Assembly: GCA_002069765.1 (NCBI GenBank)
Contig: MWBZ01000008.1
Location: forward strand, 1 to 64,000
Length of the DNA stretch: 64,000 nt
Source of the DNA: a bacterium ADurb.Bin243
Lineage (GTDB): Bacteria > Muiribacteriota > UBA9980
Direction of reading: 5' to 3'
This document shows, in pieces, positions 9,172 through 18,951 of this stretch. The notes beneath the pieces are model-generated. The model made no database searches. It saw only the letters and a list, made by a program, of their open reading frames with translations, and was not told the DNA's origin. How positions within the stretch are numbered: the first letter of the stretch is position 1; every line of letters starts with the position of its first letter. The translations under genes were made by a program, and so were the position numbers.

Positions 9172-12100
9172 TTAATACGGCAAAAAGGATACTCTGTCAG
9201 GGTATTTCGCCTTATATTCATTTATAAACGCGCTCCATCCGGATGTGGAACTCTTATAATATACCGTAGTTAATTCGTTCAGCGCTTCGATCCCTTCACA
9301 GGTGGAGGGCGCAGGACCTGAAAAATAAAGGACTTTTGCCGTGCAGCTTCTAAAGGCGTCAGCGTGAATGGTTTTTAAATTAGGCCCGAATTTAATTTCA
9401 GACCAATTAAACACAGACCCAAAGGCATACGCGCCTATATCTTCAACTGCGTCCAGGTTGTTTATAATACCCAACGAATTACAGCTGGAAAATGTCGATC
9501 TCTGAAGAACCTTTACCGATTTGGACATCGTCACTTCGACTAATTTATTACAGTTGGAAAATGCCTCCTCACCGATTTCGGTAACTGAATCCGGGATAGT
9601 TATTTTAGTGAGAGCAGACCCTGAAAATGCTCCATTACCAATTTTTTTCAAACTTGAAGGCAGATCTATCGAAGATAAATTTGGATTACTTGATAAACCC
9701 GAATCATTTATTTCAGTAACTCCATAGGGAATTACTACTTCTACCAGACCTTTTGAGTGGCATTTTTGTATGGTCTTTAAGGTTGAAGGCAGAATAACTT
9801 TTTTTATACTGCCACTGGCATTAATATTAACGGTTTGAACACCTTCAGGAACTTTGACACTTTCGAAGTTATCTGTTCCTATGATCTTGCATTCATAAAC
9901 CGGTCTTGTTATAGTTCGTTTTTCGCCATCGATGGTAACCTCTTCGACGCAAACAGACGGCATTATAAGCGAATATATAGAAGACATGTTCAATCCCGAA
10001 TACGGAGAAGTTGATATAGGCCCCTGACAGCCGGATGCGGCGCAAAGATACGACAAGTCGTTATGCGTAAGGCATTTAAATCCAAAATTATTCGAGGGCG
10101 TCGGCTGCGGCACGGGAATATCGTTGATTATAATTTCAGCGGTAACCACTTTCGAGCAATTCGTTTCAAAAGTATATGCTATAGCTTTTATCAGGGTGCT
10201 TTCCGACACTTTTATGGGCGACGAATAAATCCATCCGCGCGAAGATGTCGGCTCGCTGCCGTCGTCAGTGTAGCGTATGGTCGCCCCCGCCGTCGAGCAG
10301 CTGATAGCCACATCCTGCGGACCTGTGTAATTTCCGCCGCCCGGTGAAATGATAGGATCGGCTATATTGAAATCCAGCGTTTTTTTATAAAACAGCCAGC
10401 TTTTTGACGCGAGCTCTTTTCTGAATTCCGCCACTTTCCACGAAAGCACTTCGAGTATGAAAGAGGCTCTGGCGGCGAACCCGCCGGTAACGGTTATATC
10501 GACTTTGTCGGTCGACGACATTTCGGCCAGATAAAGCAGGAACGCTTCGAGTATTATCTTAGGCCCGGCAACGCCGGCCACTTTAAGCGCGAAGCCTATG
10601 TTGAGGTTCGGCCGCATCCGAAGGCCGCCTTTAAGTTTGAAATCGTCTTTAGCTGAGGATTCCGCTATTCTGTCGTTGACCGTCTCCCACTCGCCGCCGC
10701 AATATATCGCGCCCATCCTGATATACTCGCTTAAATGTTTCGAATAACTGTAAGAGCCGGTAACGAATATCTGCGAGGCATTATCAAGATTTATATTCCA
10801 CTCGAACGAGCAGGGCACCGGACCCGCAAAAAATACCCAGGGCGCCGAATGATATAGCGGATATTCAAGTTTAAATTCGTTATCGCTGGCCACAAGAGCG
10901 TCGATTTTAAACTCGATGTCGACCGTCAAATCGCCGCCGACGATGAACCTGAAATAATGAAGCGTAAACCATTCGACTACCATATCCACTTCGACAACCG
11001 GATCGAATGTGATGTCGGCTTTTGTGAGAGTGATTATCAATCTGGCATGATTCAATATTTTAGTGAGCTTGTCTTTGGATATAATGCCTCTATTGGGCGC
11101 TGGAGCGGAAAACACGCGCTTCGAACGCAAAAATCTTTTTACGGCGCGGTCTTCGACGCTTCCGGGCGCCATACCGGGCGCGTCGGCGGCCTGAAGCGTG
11201 GAAAGTTTGCCTTTATATGAGTAATTAAGCGATTCGAAAGCGTCTTCGAGGTTGGCGGCGGCGGTCGTCACAACCGCCTGGCCGCTCTGTACCGTAACGG
11301 AGATCGCTTTTCTAAGATAGCCTTCGCCGTAATAGCCGATAAGAATGTCGCCGGCATTAGGCGCATCCGATTCGTTCGCGACTGACAGAACAACCTGCGC
11401 GTCGGCGACCGAAACTGTAACCACGGATTCTTCGTCGATGACTTTCGCTTTCGGCGCGAGTTTATAAGTGCATTTATAATTGGTGGTTTTAACGGGAGTA
11501 ACGCCGGAACTGGTGACGGCGAGCATAAAATATCCGTCTTTAGAAGCGTTTAATGCCGGATCGGTGTATGAAACCGTTATAACCGCCATAGCCGAATACT
11601 TCGGCGCGGTATAAACCGTTCCGGCAAGTTTGCCTATATTTGCGGCAAAAGTAGCGGAGGCAGTAACTTCTACGGTCGAGCCGTCCGAATAAACGGCATA
11701 AACTTTTAATTTACTGAGGTCGTAAGTTCCACCGGCGGCTACCGAGTCGGAGGTCGGATCGGTAATAACGCCCGCTAATAATTTCTGTAATTTAATATCG
11801 TCATCATAACTGATTTTAGTATCTTCAAGCGCTTTAACGAAATACGCTTCACCAGGCTTTAATGACGGGTCGCTGCCGTCGATCATAATCGGGCGGTCCT
11901 GCGTATCTCTAATTACCTGCAAAAATGCGCCGGCGGCGGGACTCCATTTATAAAGGCCGCCTATGGAAGAGCTCGCGTTGAGCAATTTCGTGAAACTGTT
12001 TACCGCCGAAGCAGATGACAGCTTTGATACGCCGAGTAAATTGAAGCCTTTTTTAAGCGTAATATCGCCAATCACAGAAGCCGGCGGCCCGTTAATGGTC

Positions 12101-12432
12101 ACGCTCGTATCGGCCTTCGATTTGATGATATAGCCTTTGCCGAGGGCGAGCGAGGTGAGAGTCCCTTCGCTCACGCTAAGGAAGCTTCCGGCCGCGGCAC
12201 TATACAGATAAATATCTTCTATATTCGAATTTTTCGATATTAACTCCGACGGCTTCGCAGGCGGCGTCACCGTGAAGCTCACGAAATTGAAGCCGGACTT
12301 GAGCGAGATCGCCTGGTCGGACGAAGAGGTTTGCGCGGAGACGACCGGCGCGAAAGGATTTGCAAACACCAATAAAACCAAAATCGAAGCAAGAATAAAG
12401 GCCGCTGAAAAATGATTTACTTTTCTTTTCAC
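9172..12432 (-). CDS. Giant secreted GFN-module protein, second paralogue
   Basis: A 1086-residue paralogue of the neighbour at 5505-8762, collinear along its whole length. Signal peptide (1-33); two GFN modules (SGFNFVSFTVTPPAKPS... and KKGFNLLGVSKLS...), each closing with a GKGYIIK/GEAYFVK turn; the VYSDGSTVEVT segment; the unassigned middle domain; one chitobiase-C-like repeat (DPIISPGGGNYTGPQ, IRYTDDGSEPTS); a Cys-rich linker (FKCLTHNDLSYLCAASGC); and BspA-like leucine-rich repeats (LPSSLKKIGNGAFSGSAL). The N-terminal modules are nearly identical to the neighbour, whereas the leucine-rich part has diverged strongly, which suggests a varying binding face. GTG start at 12432 with GGAGGA upstream. 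Own promoter at 12511-12539, terminator at 8910-8948. Confidence 0.85.
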   Translation of the reverse strand: MKRKVNHFSAAFILASILVLLVFANPFAPVVSAQTSSSDQAISLKSGFNFVSFTVTPPAKPSELISKNSNIEDIYLYSAAAGSFLSVSEGTLTSLALGKGYIIKSKADTSVTINGPPASVIGDITLKKGFNLLGVSKLSSASAVNSFTKLLNASSSIGGLYKWSPAAGAFLQVIRDTQDRPIMIDGSDPSLKPGEAYFVKALEDTKISYDDDIKLQKLLAGVITDPTSDSVAAGGTYDLSKLKVYAVYSDGSTVEVTASATFAANIGKLAGTVYTAPKYSAMAVITVSYTDPALNASKDGYFMLAVTSSGVTPVKTTNYKCTYKLAPKAKVIDEESVVTVSVADAQVVLSVANESDAPNAGDILIGYYGEGYLRKAISVTVQSGQAVVTTAAANLEDAFESLNYSYKGKLSTLQAADAPGMAPGSVEDRAVKRFLRSKRVFSAPAPNRGIISKDKLTKILNHARLIITLTKADITFDPVVEVDMVVEWFTLHYFRFIVGGDLTVDIEFKIDALVASDNEFKLEYPLYHSAPWVFFAGPVPCSFEWNINLDNASQIFVTGSYSYSKHLSEYIRMGAIYCGGEWETVNDRIAESSAKDDFKLKGGLRMRPNLNIGFALKVAGVAGPKIILEAFLLYLAEMSSTDKVDITVTGGFAARASFILEVLSWKVAEFRKELASKSWLFYKKTLDFNIADPIISPGGGNYTGPQDVAISCSTAGATIRYTDDGSEPTSSRGWIYSSPIKVSESTLIKAIAYTFETNCSKVVTAEIIINDIPVPQPTPSNNFGFKCLTHNDLSYLCAASGCQGPISTSPYSGLNMSSIYSLIMPSVCVEEVTIDGEKRTITRPVYECKIIGTDNFESVKVPEGVQTVNINASGSIKKVILPSTLKTIQKCHSKGLVEVVIPYGVTEINDSGLSSNPNLSSIDLPSSLKKIGNGAFSGSALTKITIPDSVTEIGEEAFSNCNKLVEVTMSKSVKVLQRSTFSSCNSLGIINNLDAVEDIGAYAFGSVFNWSEIKFGPNLKTIHADAFRSCTAKVLYFSGPAPSTCEGIEALNELTTVYYKSSTSGWSAFINEYKAKYPDRVSFLPY

Positions 12433-12510
12433 GGGAAAATTCCTCCGTTAATTTTTTTATTTGTTTTTTTTCAAATCAATTCAAACCTAAATATGCCGAC
12501 AGTTTAATCT

Positions 12511-12539
12511 ATTATCACATTACAGGAGCTTCCCGTCAA
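12511..12539 (-). promoter_or_regulatory. Promoter for the second GFN paralogue
   Basis: On the minus strand TTGACG (12539-12534), 17 bases and GATAAT (12516-12511). The -35 box overlaps the stop codon of the upstream gene. It lacks the GTTAAA motif seen at the three other GFN promoters. Confidence 0.55.
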
Positions 12540-15230
12540 GGCTTCGGCTGAATGCTCCATTGAAAATTCAGCATGGTATCCGTCTGGCCCGTAATTACTT
12601 CAACGCTCCTCGAATTGATCGTATAAAGCCCTTCGCCTGAATAAGTTATATTTTGAGTGTAAGCGTACGGATTGCCAGAGCTGGTCCTCGACGTGGAATA
12701 GCCTTTGATATAATAAGCCGGATTATTATTAGTTACGCTGAATCTTATTTTTTCACCTTTCTTTATATACACCGCGGACGGAAACTGGCTCTGATAATCA
12801 TATTCAAAGCTGCCTGGATCGAAATACACTCTGGTTCTGGGCGTCGCGGCCACAAAATCCCATATCGACGAGCAATAGACTTGAATGTAATTCGGATCGT
12901 CTTTGGCCACCGTAAAAAAAGAGCCGCCTATATACTGCGAAGATATTATCTTTCCGGCGGAATTTGTTTTAAAGGCGGCGGCTTTCAACTGCAAGACCTT
13001 GCCATCCGAAGGTATCAGGACTGGCGACGAATACGCCGGAGAAGACTCCGACGGATCGGAACCGTCGACGGTGTATCTGATGGTGACGCTTTCCGTACCG
13101 GCAGGCGCTATGGTTATTTTCTGGCCCTGCTCGTAGCCTCCCGGATAGGTCACGAATTCGGGCGGCGCCACATAATTATCTATCGTTTTTTTGTACAGGT
13201 CCCAGTTGAACGAAAACAGTTCCGCCGTGTAGGAAACGATTTCGATGGAAAACGCCTCGAGCGCGAAGGAGGCCGATGCTTCGGCGCCCGCGGCGGCGCT
13301 GATATTGGTCGTCATATTAGCGTCGAGCGACGCCAGAAGCAATAAAAACGCCTCGAACGAAATTTTCGGCCCGATAGCTCCGGCCGCCTTGAGAAGGAAC
13401 TCGGCGCTCAGGTAAGGCTTGATCCTGACCGAACCCGCAAGCTCGAAATCATCGGTCGAAGAAACCGTTTTTGAAATATCGTTGATTTTCTTCCATACTC
13501 CGCCCGAGTATTCGGCGCCGGCCCTGACTGAATAATTAAGGTCTCCCGAATATGAAAAGGTCCCGATAGCGCCCGCGAGCGCCTCGACGCCGCACTTGAT
13601 GCTCCAATCGAAAGAGCAGGGAACAGGGCCGACAGTAAACACGTAAGGCACCGATTGATAGACGGTGATCTCGGAAAACTTCGAGTTTGTTACCATGGCT
13701 GAAACCGACACGTCAAAAGCTAAGCCGGCGTTAAACTCGCCGCCGATCATAAATAAAAATCGTTTAAGGCTTCCAAGGCTTATCTCGATGTCGCAGTCGA
13801 TCACCGGGTCGAATGCGATCTCGGCTTTAGTCAGCTCGACGCTCATTTCAACGGCATCGATGATCTTTTTCAGTTTGTCGGAAGACACTATGCTTTTATC
13901 CGGCGCGGCCGGAGCCATCACGGCGCGCGAAGCGAGAAAACGATTCACGGCCGCAAATTCCGGCGACGACGGCGCGGCCGTATTCGAAGACGCCAGCGAC
14001 GAAAGCTTCCCTCTGTATTCGTAATCGAGCTCTTCGAATACCATGTCGAGCCTGGAAGCCGTCGTGGAGACCGTGACGTCCCCGCCGGCGGCCGTAAATG
14101 ACCTTGCGCATATACCCGCCGCCGTAATAGCCGACGACAACGTCGCCGGCGGCTACCGAGGAGGCGCCCGGTCCGCCAAGAACCAGGGTGGCGCCGTCGA
14201 ACGACCTGGTGATTATCGTCGTTTCATCGACGACCCTGACGTTGGGCGCGAGCTTATAATAGCATTTATAGCCGTGCGTCGAAACCTGGGCCGCCCCGCC
14301 CTGCGAGGCTTGCGGGAGCACGGTCAACGCGAGATAAGCCGTGAGCGTACTTCCGGCTCCCTGCGGAAGACAGGAGGCTTTCACCAGGACTGTTCCGGGG
14401 AATGCGGGCACGCTGATAACGCCGGCGGAAATGGTTCCGGCATCCGCGCTGTAATCTACCGTCGCGGATATTTCGCCGGTGGAGCCGTCGGAGTATATGC
14501 CGTAACTTTTAACTTTATTCAGCTCGTAAACGCCGCCGGCTGATACGCTGGCGGAAGAAGGCTCGAGCCCGATACCCGCGAGCGTTCTCGGCATCGAAAA
14601 TGCGCCGTCGTAATTGACGGAAATATCTTCCGCGCAAAGGACAAAATACGCCTCGCCCTGCTTCATCTCCGGATCGATCGAGTCGAGCTGGACGGGAATG
14701 CCGTTCGCGTCGCGGACTATCTGAATGAAACTGCCGGAGGACGCGCTCCATTTATATGAACCGGTTACGAGATAATTATACTTTAATAGCCGCGACATGG
14801 TAAGCGCGGCGGAACCGCCAGCGGACGGCTGCTTCGAAAACCCTAAAAGATTGAAGCCTTTTTTTAGCGATATGTCGCCGATCGTTCCGGCCGGAGGACC
14901 GTTTATCGTAACGCTCGTATCGGCCTTCGATTTAATTATATAGCCTTTACCGATGGAAAGTTTGGTCAGCGAGCCCTCGCTTGCGCTCAAAAAACTTCCG
15001 GCAGTAGCGCTATATAAATAGATATCTTCTAAATTCGAATTTTTCGATATTAGCTCCGCGGTCGTAGCAGGAGGCGTTACGGTAAAACTGACGAAATTAA
15101 AACCGGATTTAAGAGCTATGACCTGATCGTTCGAAGAAATCTGAGCAGGCAGCATTTCAACCGGAAGTAAAAAGCAGGCAAGCAAAAACAAGAAAAACAA
15201 TGACAATCTAAATTTACCTGACAATTTCAT
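12536..15230 (-). pseudogene. Third GFN-module giant protein gene, frameshifted
   Basis: The first reading frame (from 15230) gives a signal peptide, two GFN modules, a DGSTGEIS segment and YYGGGYMRKV, then turns into out-of-frame residues and stops at 13896. The expected continuation (FTAAGGDVTVSTTA..., FEELDYEYRGKLSSL) is in the next frame from about 14098 to 12536. The break is at 14098-14101, and against the paralogues about five bases seem to be missing. The rest holds the middle domain and one chitobiase-C-like repeat (IRYTVDGSDPSES), but ends in a different C-terminal domain (INSRSVEVITGQTD) instead of leucine-rich repeats. No other stop codons have built up, so the change is recent or a sequencing error. 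AGGAG is only one base from the ATG; a TTG two codons later fits the spacing better and could be the true start. Confidence 0.75.
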
Positions 15231-15271
15231 TCTCCTATAATTTAAAGCATTCTTAGTAAAAAATATTTTAA

Positions 15272-15300
15272 ATTATACTTAAACGAAATATTTTTGTCAA
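15272..15300 (-). promoter_or_regulatory. Consensus promoter with upstream GTTAAAAC motif
   Basis: On the minus strand TTGACA (15300-15295), 17 bases and TATAAT (15277-15272), preceded directly by GAGGTTAAAACAG. Confidence 0.87.
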
Positions 15301-15374
15301 CTGTTTTAACCTCAAATTTCAAATTAAAGTTAAAGCAACCTATTTCAATAATTTTTAATTTATCGGAGGCTTCT

Positions 15375-16604
15375 TTAATGCGACTGCTCTGATATTTGCC
15401 TTGCCGTGTATAGCCTTTCAGTTATTAATAACAAAACTCCTGTAAAAGAGAGCCCGGCCAGGGTAACAACCATTGGAAACACCGTGCCGTTATGTAAAAC
15501 GCTGACCGCGAAAGTGGCGAAGGTGCCGGAGGTCATTTGAATGAAGCCGAGTATCGAAGAACCGCTGCCGGCGGCTTTTCCGACAGGCTTCAACGCGAGC
15601 GCCACCGTATTGGGATTCAATATGCCGCATAAAGAAAGTATAATAAATATCAAAATATAAAACAGCGGACGGCAGGCGTTTATATTTGAAGCGGCGGCGA
15701 GAAGCATAAAATTCGCGGTCAATTGCAGGGCGGCCGCATATATAGTGATAGTCCGGCTGTTAAACCGCCTGAGCAGAAAATGATTCAACTGGCTTCCGGC
15801 TATAAGCCCGAAAGCGTTCACGGCGTAAAGCCAGCTGAATTGCTTTTCGCTCAAGCCGAATAATTTCATGAACACGAAAGGAGAACCGCTGATATAAGCC
15901 AGCAGGGATGCGCCAAGCGCGCCGCTGGCAAAGCCGTTGATCATGAATTCGCGGTTTTTGAGGACTTCGAAGTAATTTTTGAATATTCTGCCGGGCGCGA
16001 GCGATACGGCGGGATCGGGGCTTTTGCTTTCAGGAAGATAGCGCGTCACGGCGATGAACATAAGGCACCCGAAAACGGTTAATATAATAAAAATGCTGCG
16101 CCACCCGAAAGCCGGAATTACCGCGCCGCCCGCTATCGGAGCGATTATTGGCGCCGCGCCCATGACCAGCATCAGCGACGAAAAAAATTTCGCCACAAGC
16201 GAGGTGGGAAACAAATCGCGCACAATAGCCCTGCCGGAAACCATTCCCGCCGCTCCGCCCAGCGCCTGAAAAAGACGCATAGCGATAAGAGCGTGAATAT
16301 TATTAACCGACGCGCAAATAGCCGATGAAATCGTGTATATGGCAAGCCCCGCGAGCACGGGAAGCTTTCGGCCGTAACGGTCCGTCAGCGGGCCGTATAT
16401 AAGCTGGCCGAAGCATATCCCTATAAAGTAGGCCGTGAGCGAATAACCCACTTCCTGCATGCCGCAGTTTAGATCGCCGGCCATAGCGGCGAAGCCCGGA
16501 AGATACATATCTATCGAAAAAGGGCCGAGCGCCGCTAATCCGCCAAGAACTAACAGAAGCGTTCGAACCGTTTTTTTATTTAATTTATTTTTTTTAGTTT
16601 TCAT
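15375..16604 (-). CDS. MFS drug-resistance transporter, Bcr/CflA type
   Basis: A 409-residue inner-membrane protein with 12 predicted membrane segments. It belongs to the drug:H+ antiporters of the Bcr/CflA subfamily: SIDMYLPGFAAMAGDL in the first helix, the MFS motif A loop GPLTDRYGRKLPV between helices 2 and 3, and RALGG-like FQALGGAAGMVSGRAIVRD in helices 4-5, all typical of this group. It would pump small toxic compounds out using the proton gradient; the substrate cannot be told. The basic N-terminus (KTKKNKLNKK) is cytoplasmic. The ribosome binding site is weak (GGCGG). The 5' leader holds a small hairpin (TTGCCG and CGGCAA, 16625-16642). The gene stands alone, pointing away from the antiporter gene. 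Confidence 0.9.
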   Translation of the reverse strand: MKTKKNKLNKKTVRTLLLVLGGLAALGPFSIDMYLPGFAAMAGDLNCGMQEVGYSLTAYFIGICFGQLIYGPLTDRYGRKLPVLAGLAIYTISSAICASVNNIHALIAMRLFQALGGAAGMVSGRAIVRDLFPTSLVAKFFSSLMLVMGAAPIIAPIAGGAVIPAFGWRSIFIILTVFGCLMFIAVTRYLPESKSPDPAVSLAPGRIFKNYFEVLKNREFMINGFASGALGASLLAYISGSPFVFMKLFGLSEKQFSWLYAVNAFGLIAGSQLNHFLLRRFNSRTITIYAAALQLTANFMLLAAASNINACRPLFYILIFIILSLCGILNPNTVALALKPVGKAAGSGSSILGFIQMTSGTFATFAVSVLHNGTVFPMVVTLAGLSFTGVLLLITERLYTARQISEQSH

Positions 16605-17007
16605 AGGCCGCCGTAAATTTAAAATTGCCGTAAATCCGGCAATACACGGGTAATTGCCGCGCGTATCGAGTTCATTACGAGTTTATATCAAAAATTATTA
16701 AAATGAAATTATCAGCGAGCTTGAAAAATATGTGAAGTTAAAAAGAATTTTGCATGCAGGCTTATAATCGATTAATCAATGAGCATTATACATTAGCGGT
16801 TTTACGTTGTCAAGAATTTTTAATCGGTCTGCCGTCATATCCAGATTCCCATTGATTATAAAAAGCTTTTATGTTAAAATAACCGCGATCGGCATGGCCG
16901 GATAACTAAAACGCGGCCGCAGATTCAATTTATAGGGTTCTTTTTCATATCGTATGGATAAAATATTTAAATCAAGTTAAGAGTTCAGAGCGGAGAGTTA
17001 AGAACTA
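16605..17007 (+). other. Intergenic region between divergent transporter genes
   Basis: A 403-base gap. It holds a hairpin in the leader of the MFS gene (16625-16642) and one clear promoter for the antiporter (16852-16880). I see no gene. A convincing promoter for the MFS gene was not found. Confidence 0.6.
16852..16880 (+). promoter_or_regulatory. Promoter for the cation/proton antiporter gene
   Basis: TTGATT (16852-16857), 17 bases and TAAAAT (16875-16880). The leader to the start codon is about 120 bases. Confidence 0.6.
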
Positions 17008-18864
17008 ATGGATTATTTTAATTTCGCATACAACTTCATAGCGGCTAAGATAAATTACGCGTCTTATCAGGCGCACGCGGCGCTTACGGAACACCTTCTG
17101 CTCAACCTGACCATGATACTTTTCCTTGGCGCGCTCGCGCAGTGGCTTGCGTGGCGATACAGATTCCCTTCGATCGCTTTTCTTCTGCTGTTCGGATTCA
17201 TGGCCGGCCCCGTCGGGCGCTTTATCGATCCTGACAAACTTTTCGGCAAAACTTTCATACCGATAGTTTCGCTTTCCGTCGCGTTCATACTCTTCGAAGG
17301 CGCGCTCAGCCTGAAATTTTCGGAAGTCGCGTCCACGAGGAAGGTGGTGCGCAACCTCGTCACCCTCGGGGCCTTCATAACGCTAGTTATGGCCGCCGCC
17401 GCGTCTTATTTCGTGCTGAAACTCGATATCTGGCTTTCTTTGCTTTTCGCGGCCATACTCACCGTGACCGGGCCTACCGTTATTCTGCCGCTTTTAAGGC
17501 ACATTAAACCAGTAAGCAAAGTATCTTCCGTTTTAAAATGGGAAGGGATAGTCGTAGATCCTATAGGCGCCATACTTGCGGTCCTCGTCTATCAGGCCAT
17601 GATAACCGGCGAATTCGAAAGCTCTCATATTTTTATTATGAAGCATTTTTTAAAAATAGTTTCAGCCGGCATGGCGGTCGGGGCTTTAGGCGCGGCATTT
17701 TTTTATACGCTTCTAAAAAACTACCTGGTGCCGGAATTTTTGCAAAACCCCTTCACGCTCGCGCTTGTAGCGTGCGTTTTTACAGGTTCGAATATCCTTA
17801 TGGAAGAATCGGGCCTGCTGGCGATAACCGTCATGGGCATAATGCTCGCCAACCAGAAAAAAGTGGACGTAAAAAATATCCTCGTATTCAAAGAAAATCT
17901 TAGAGTTTTATTGATTTCGATACTTTTCATCCTTCTTTCTTCCAGGCTCAGAATAAGGGATTTTGAATATCTTAACGCCGATTCGCTTATATTTATGGTT
18001 CTGCTTATATTCGTGATACGGCCGGTCTGCGTTTTCGCCTCCGCCATAAAATCCGACATGAACTTCCGGGAAAAGTTATTCATATCCTTCATGGCGCCGC
18101 GCGGCATCATCGCGGCGTCGGTATCTTCGGTATTTGCGCTCAATCTCGTCGAGGCCGGCCATAAAAACGCCGCAATGCTTGTACCGCTGACCTTTATGGT
18201 CATAGTAGTAACAGTCCTCTTCTACAGCATAGTATCGCCGTGGCTCGCCCGCCGGCTGAGCATATCCAATACCGATCCGCAGGCGCTTATAATAATCGGA
18301 GCGCAGCCGCCTGTAATAAAAGTGGCGCTCGCGCTTAAAGACGCGGGGATACAAACTCTTCTGCTCGACAATAATCCGCGCCGAATCGACGACGCCGTTT
18401 CACTCGGCCTTACGGCTTACGCATCGAGCATAATGGCGGACAACATTATCGACGAAATAGAAATCAGCTCGTACTCAAAAGTGCTCGCCATGACATCTAA
18501 CGACAAAGTCAACTCGCTGGCCGTTATAAGGTTCGCGGAGCATTTCGAAAAGAACGAAATGTTTCAGATCGCGGCTAAACTCGACACGGCTATACCTCGC
18601 TCGCTCGCGGGCCGCCAGCTTTTTCGCGAAAATCTCAGTTATCTCGAGTTCGAGGATTACTTCAATAAAGGCGCAAAAGCGGTAAACATTCCCGTAACGC
18701 CGGAATTCACGAGGGCGGACTTCGAGGCGAAATACGGCAAGGACTCGCTTATATTATTCACTATCGATATTAAAAACAAGCTGGATGTTATAAACGCCGA
18801 ATACCCGAAAGCCTGGCCCCCGAAAATAAAATCGGTGGTCGCGCTGGTTACCGGCTCCATTTAA
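17008..18864 (+). CDS. Cation:proton antiporter (CPA1/NhaP type) with TrkA-N-like domain
   Basis: A 618-residue membrane protein. Residues 25-415 form about 12 helices of the Na+/H+ exchanger fold, with LLFGFMAGPVGRFIDP, the FILFEGALSLKF helix characteristic of NhaP proteins, and the TVTGPTVILPLLRHIKP core helix; VVDPIGAI matches the ion-binding Asp region. The C-terminal part (about 430-530) is a cytoplasmic Rossmann-like RCK/TrkA-N domain (ALIIIGAQPPVIKVALALKD), in which the usual GxGxxG loop is altered to GAQPPV, so nucleotide binding may differ. It would exchange Na+ or K+ for H+ to control pH and ion balance. The upstream GGAG is a little far from the ATG (12 bases). Confidence 0.88.
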   Translation: MDYFNFAYNFIAAKINYASYQAHAALTEHLLLNLTMILFLGALAQWLAWRYRFPSIAFLLLFGFMAGPVGRFIDPDKLFGKTFIPIVSLSVAFILFEGALSLKFSEVASTRKVVRNLVTLGAFITLVMAAAASYFVLKLDIWLSLLFAAILTVTGPTVILPLLRHIKPVSKVSSVLKWEGIVVDPIGAILAVLVYQAMITGEFESSHIFIMKHFLKIVSAGMAVGALGAAFFYTLLKNYLVPEFLQNPFTLALVACVFTGSNILMEESGLLAITVMGIMLANQKKVDVKNILVFKENLRVLLISILFILLSSRLRIRDFEYLNADSLIFMVLLIFVIRPVCVFASAIKSDMNFREKLFISFMAPRGIIAASVSSVFALNLVEAGHKNAAMLVPLTFMVIVVTVLFYSIVSPWLARRLSISNTDPQALIIIGAQPPVIKVALALKDAGIQTLLLDNNPRRIDDAVSLGLTAYASSIMADNIIDEIEISSYSKVLAMTSNDKVNSLAVIRFAEHFEKNEMFQIAAKLDTAIPRSLAGRQLFRENLSYLEFEDYFNKGAKAVNIPVTPEFTRADFEAKYGKDSLILFTIDIKNKLDVINAEYPKAWPPKIKSVVALVTGSI

Positions 18865-18887
18865 CTTATCCCCGCGGGCGGCTCAAT

Positions 18888-18916
18888 TTGACAAACCTCT
18901 CTTTTTTTTGTATAAT
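18888..18916 (+). promoter_or_regulatory. Perfect consensus promoter for the 29-residue-repeat protein
   Basis: TTGACA (18888-18893), 17 bases and TATAAT (18911-18916), 36 bases before the ATG. Both boxes match the sigma-70 consensus exactly, so strong expression is expected. Confidence 0.9.
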
Positions 18917-18951
18917 TTCATTACTTTTTAAATAATACATGAGGTGAAAAA

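Noticed and set aside
12653-13345. A 230-codon open frame on the plus strand within the broken giant gene
   Set aside because: It is Arg/Ile-rich antisense of conserved coding sequence shared with the paralogues.
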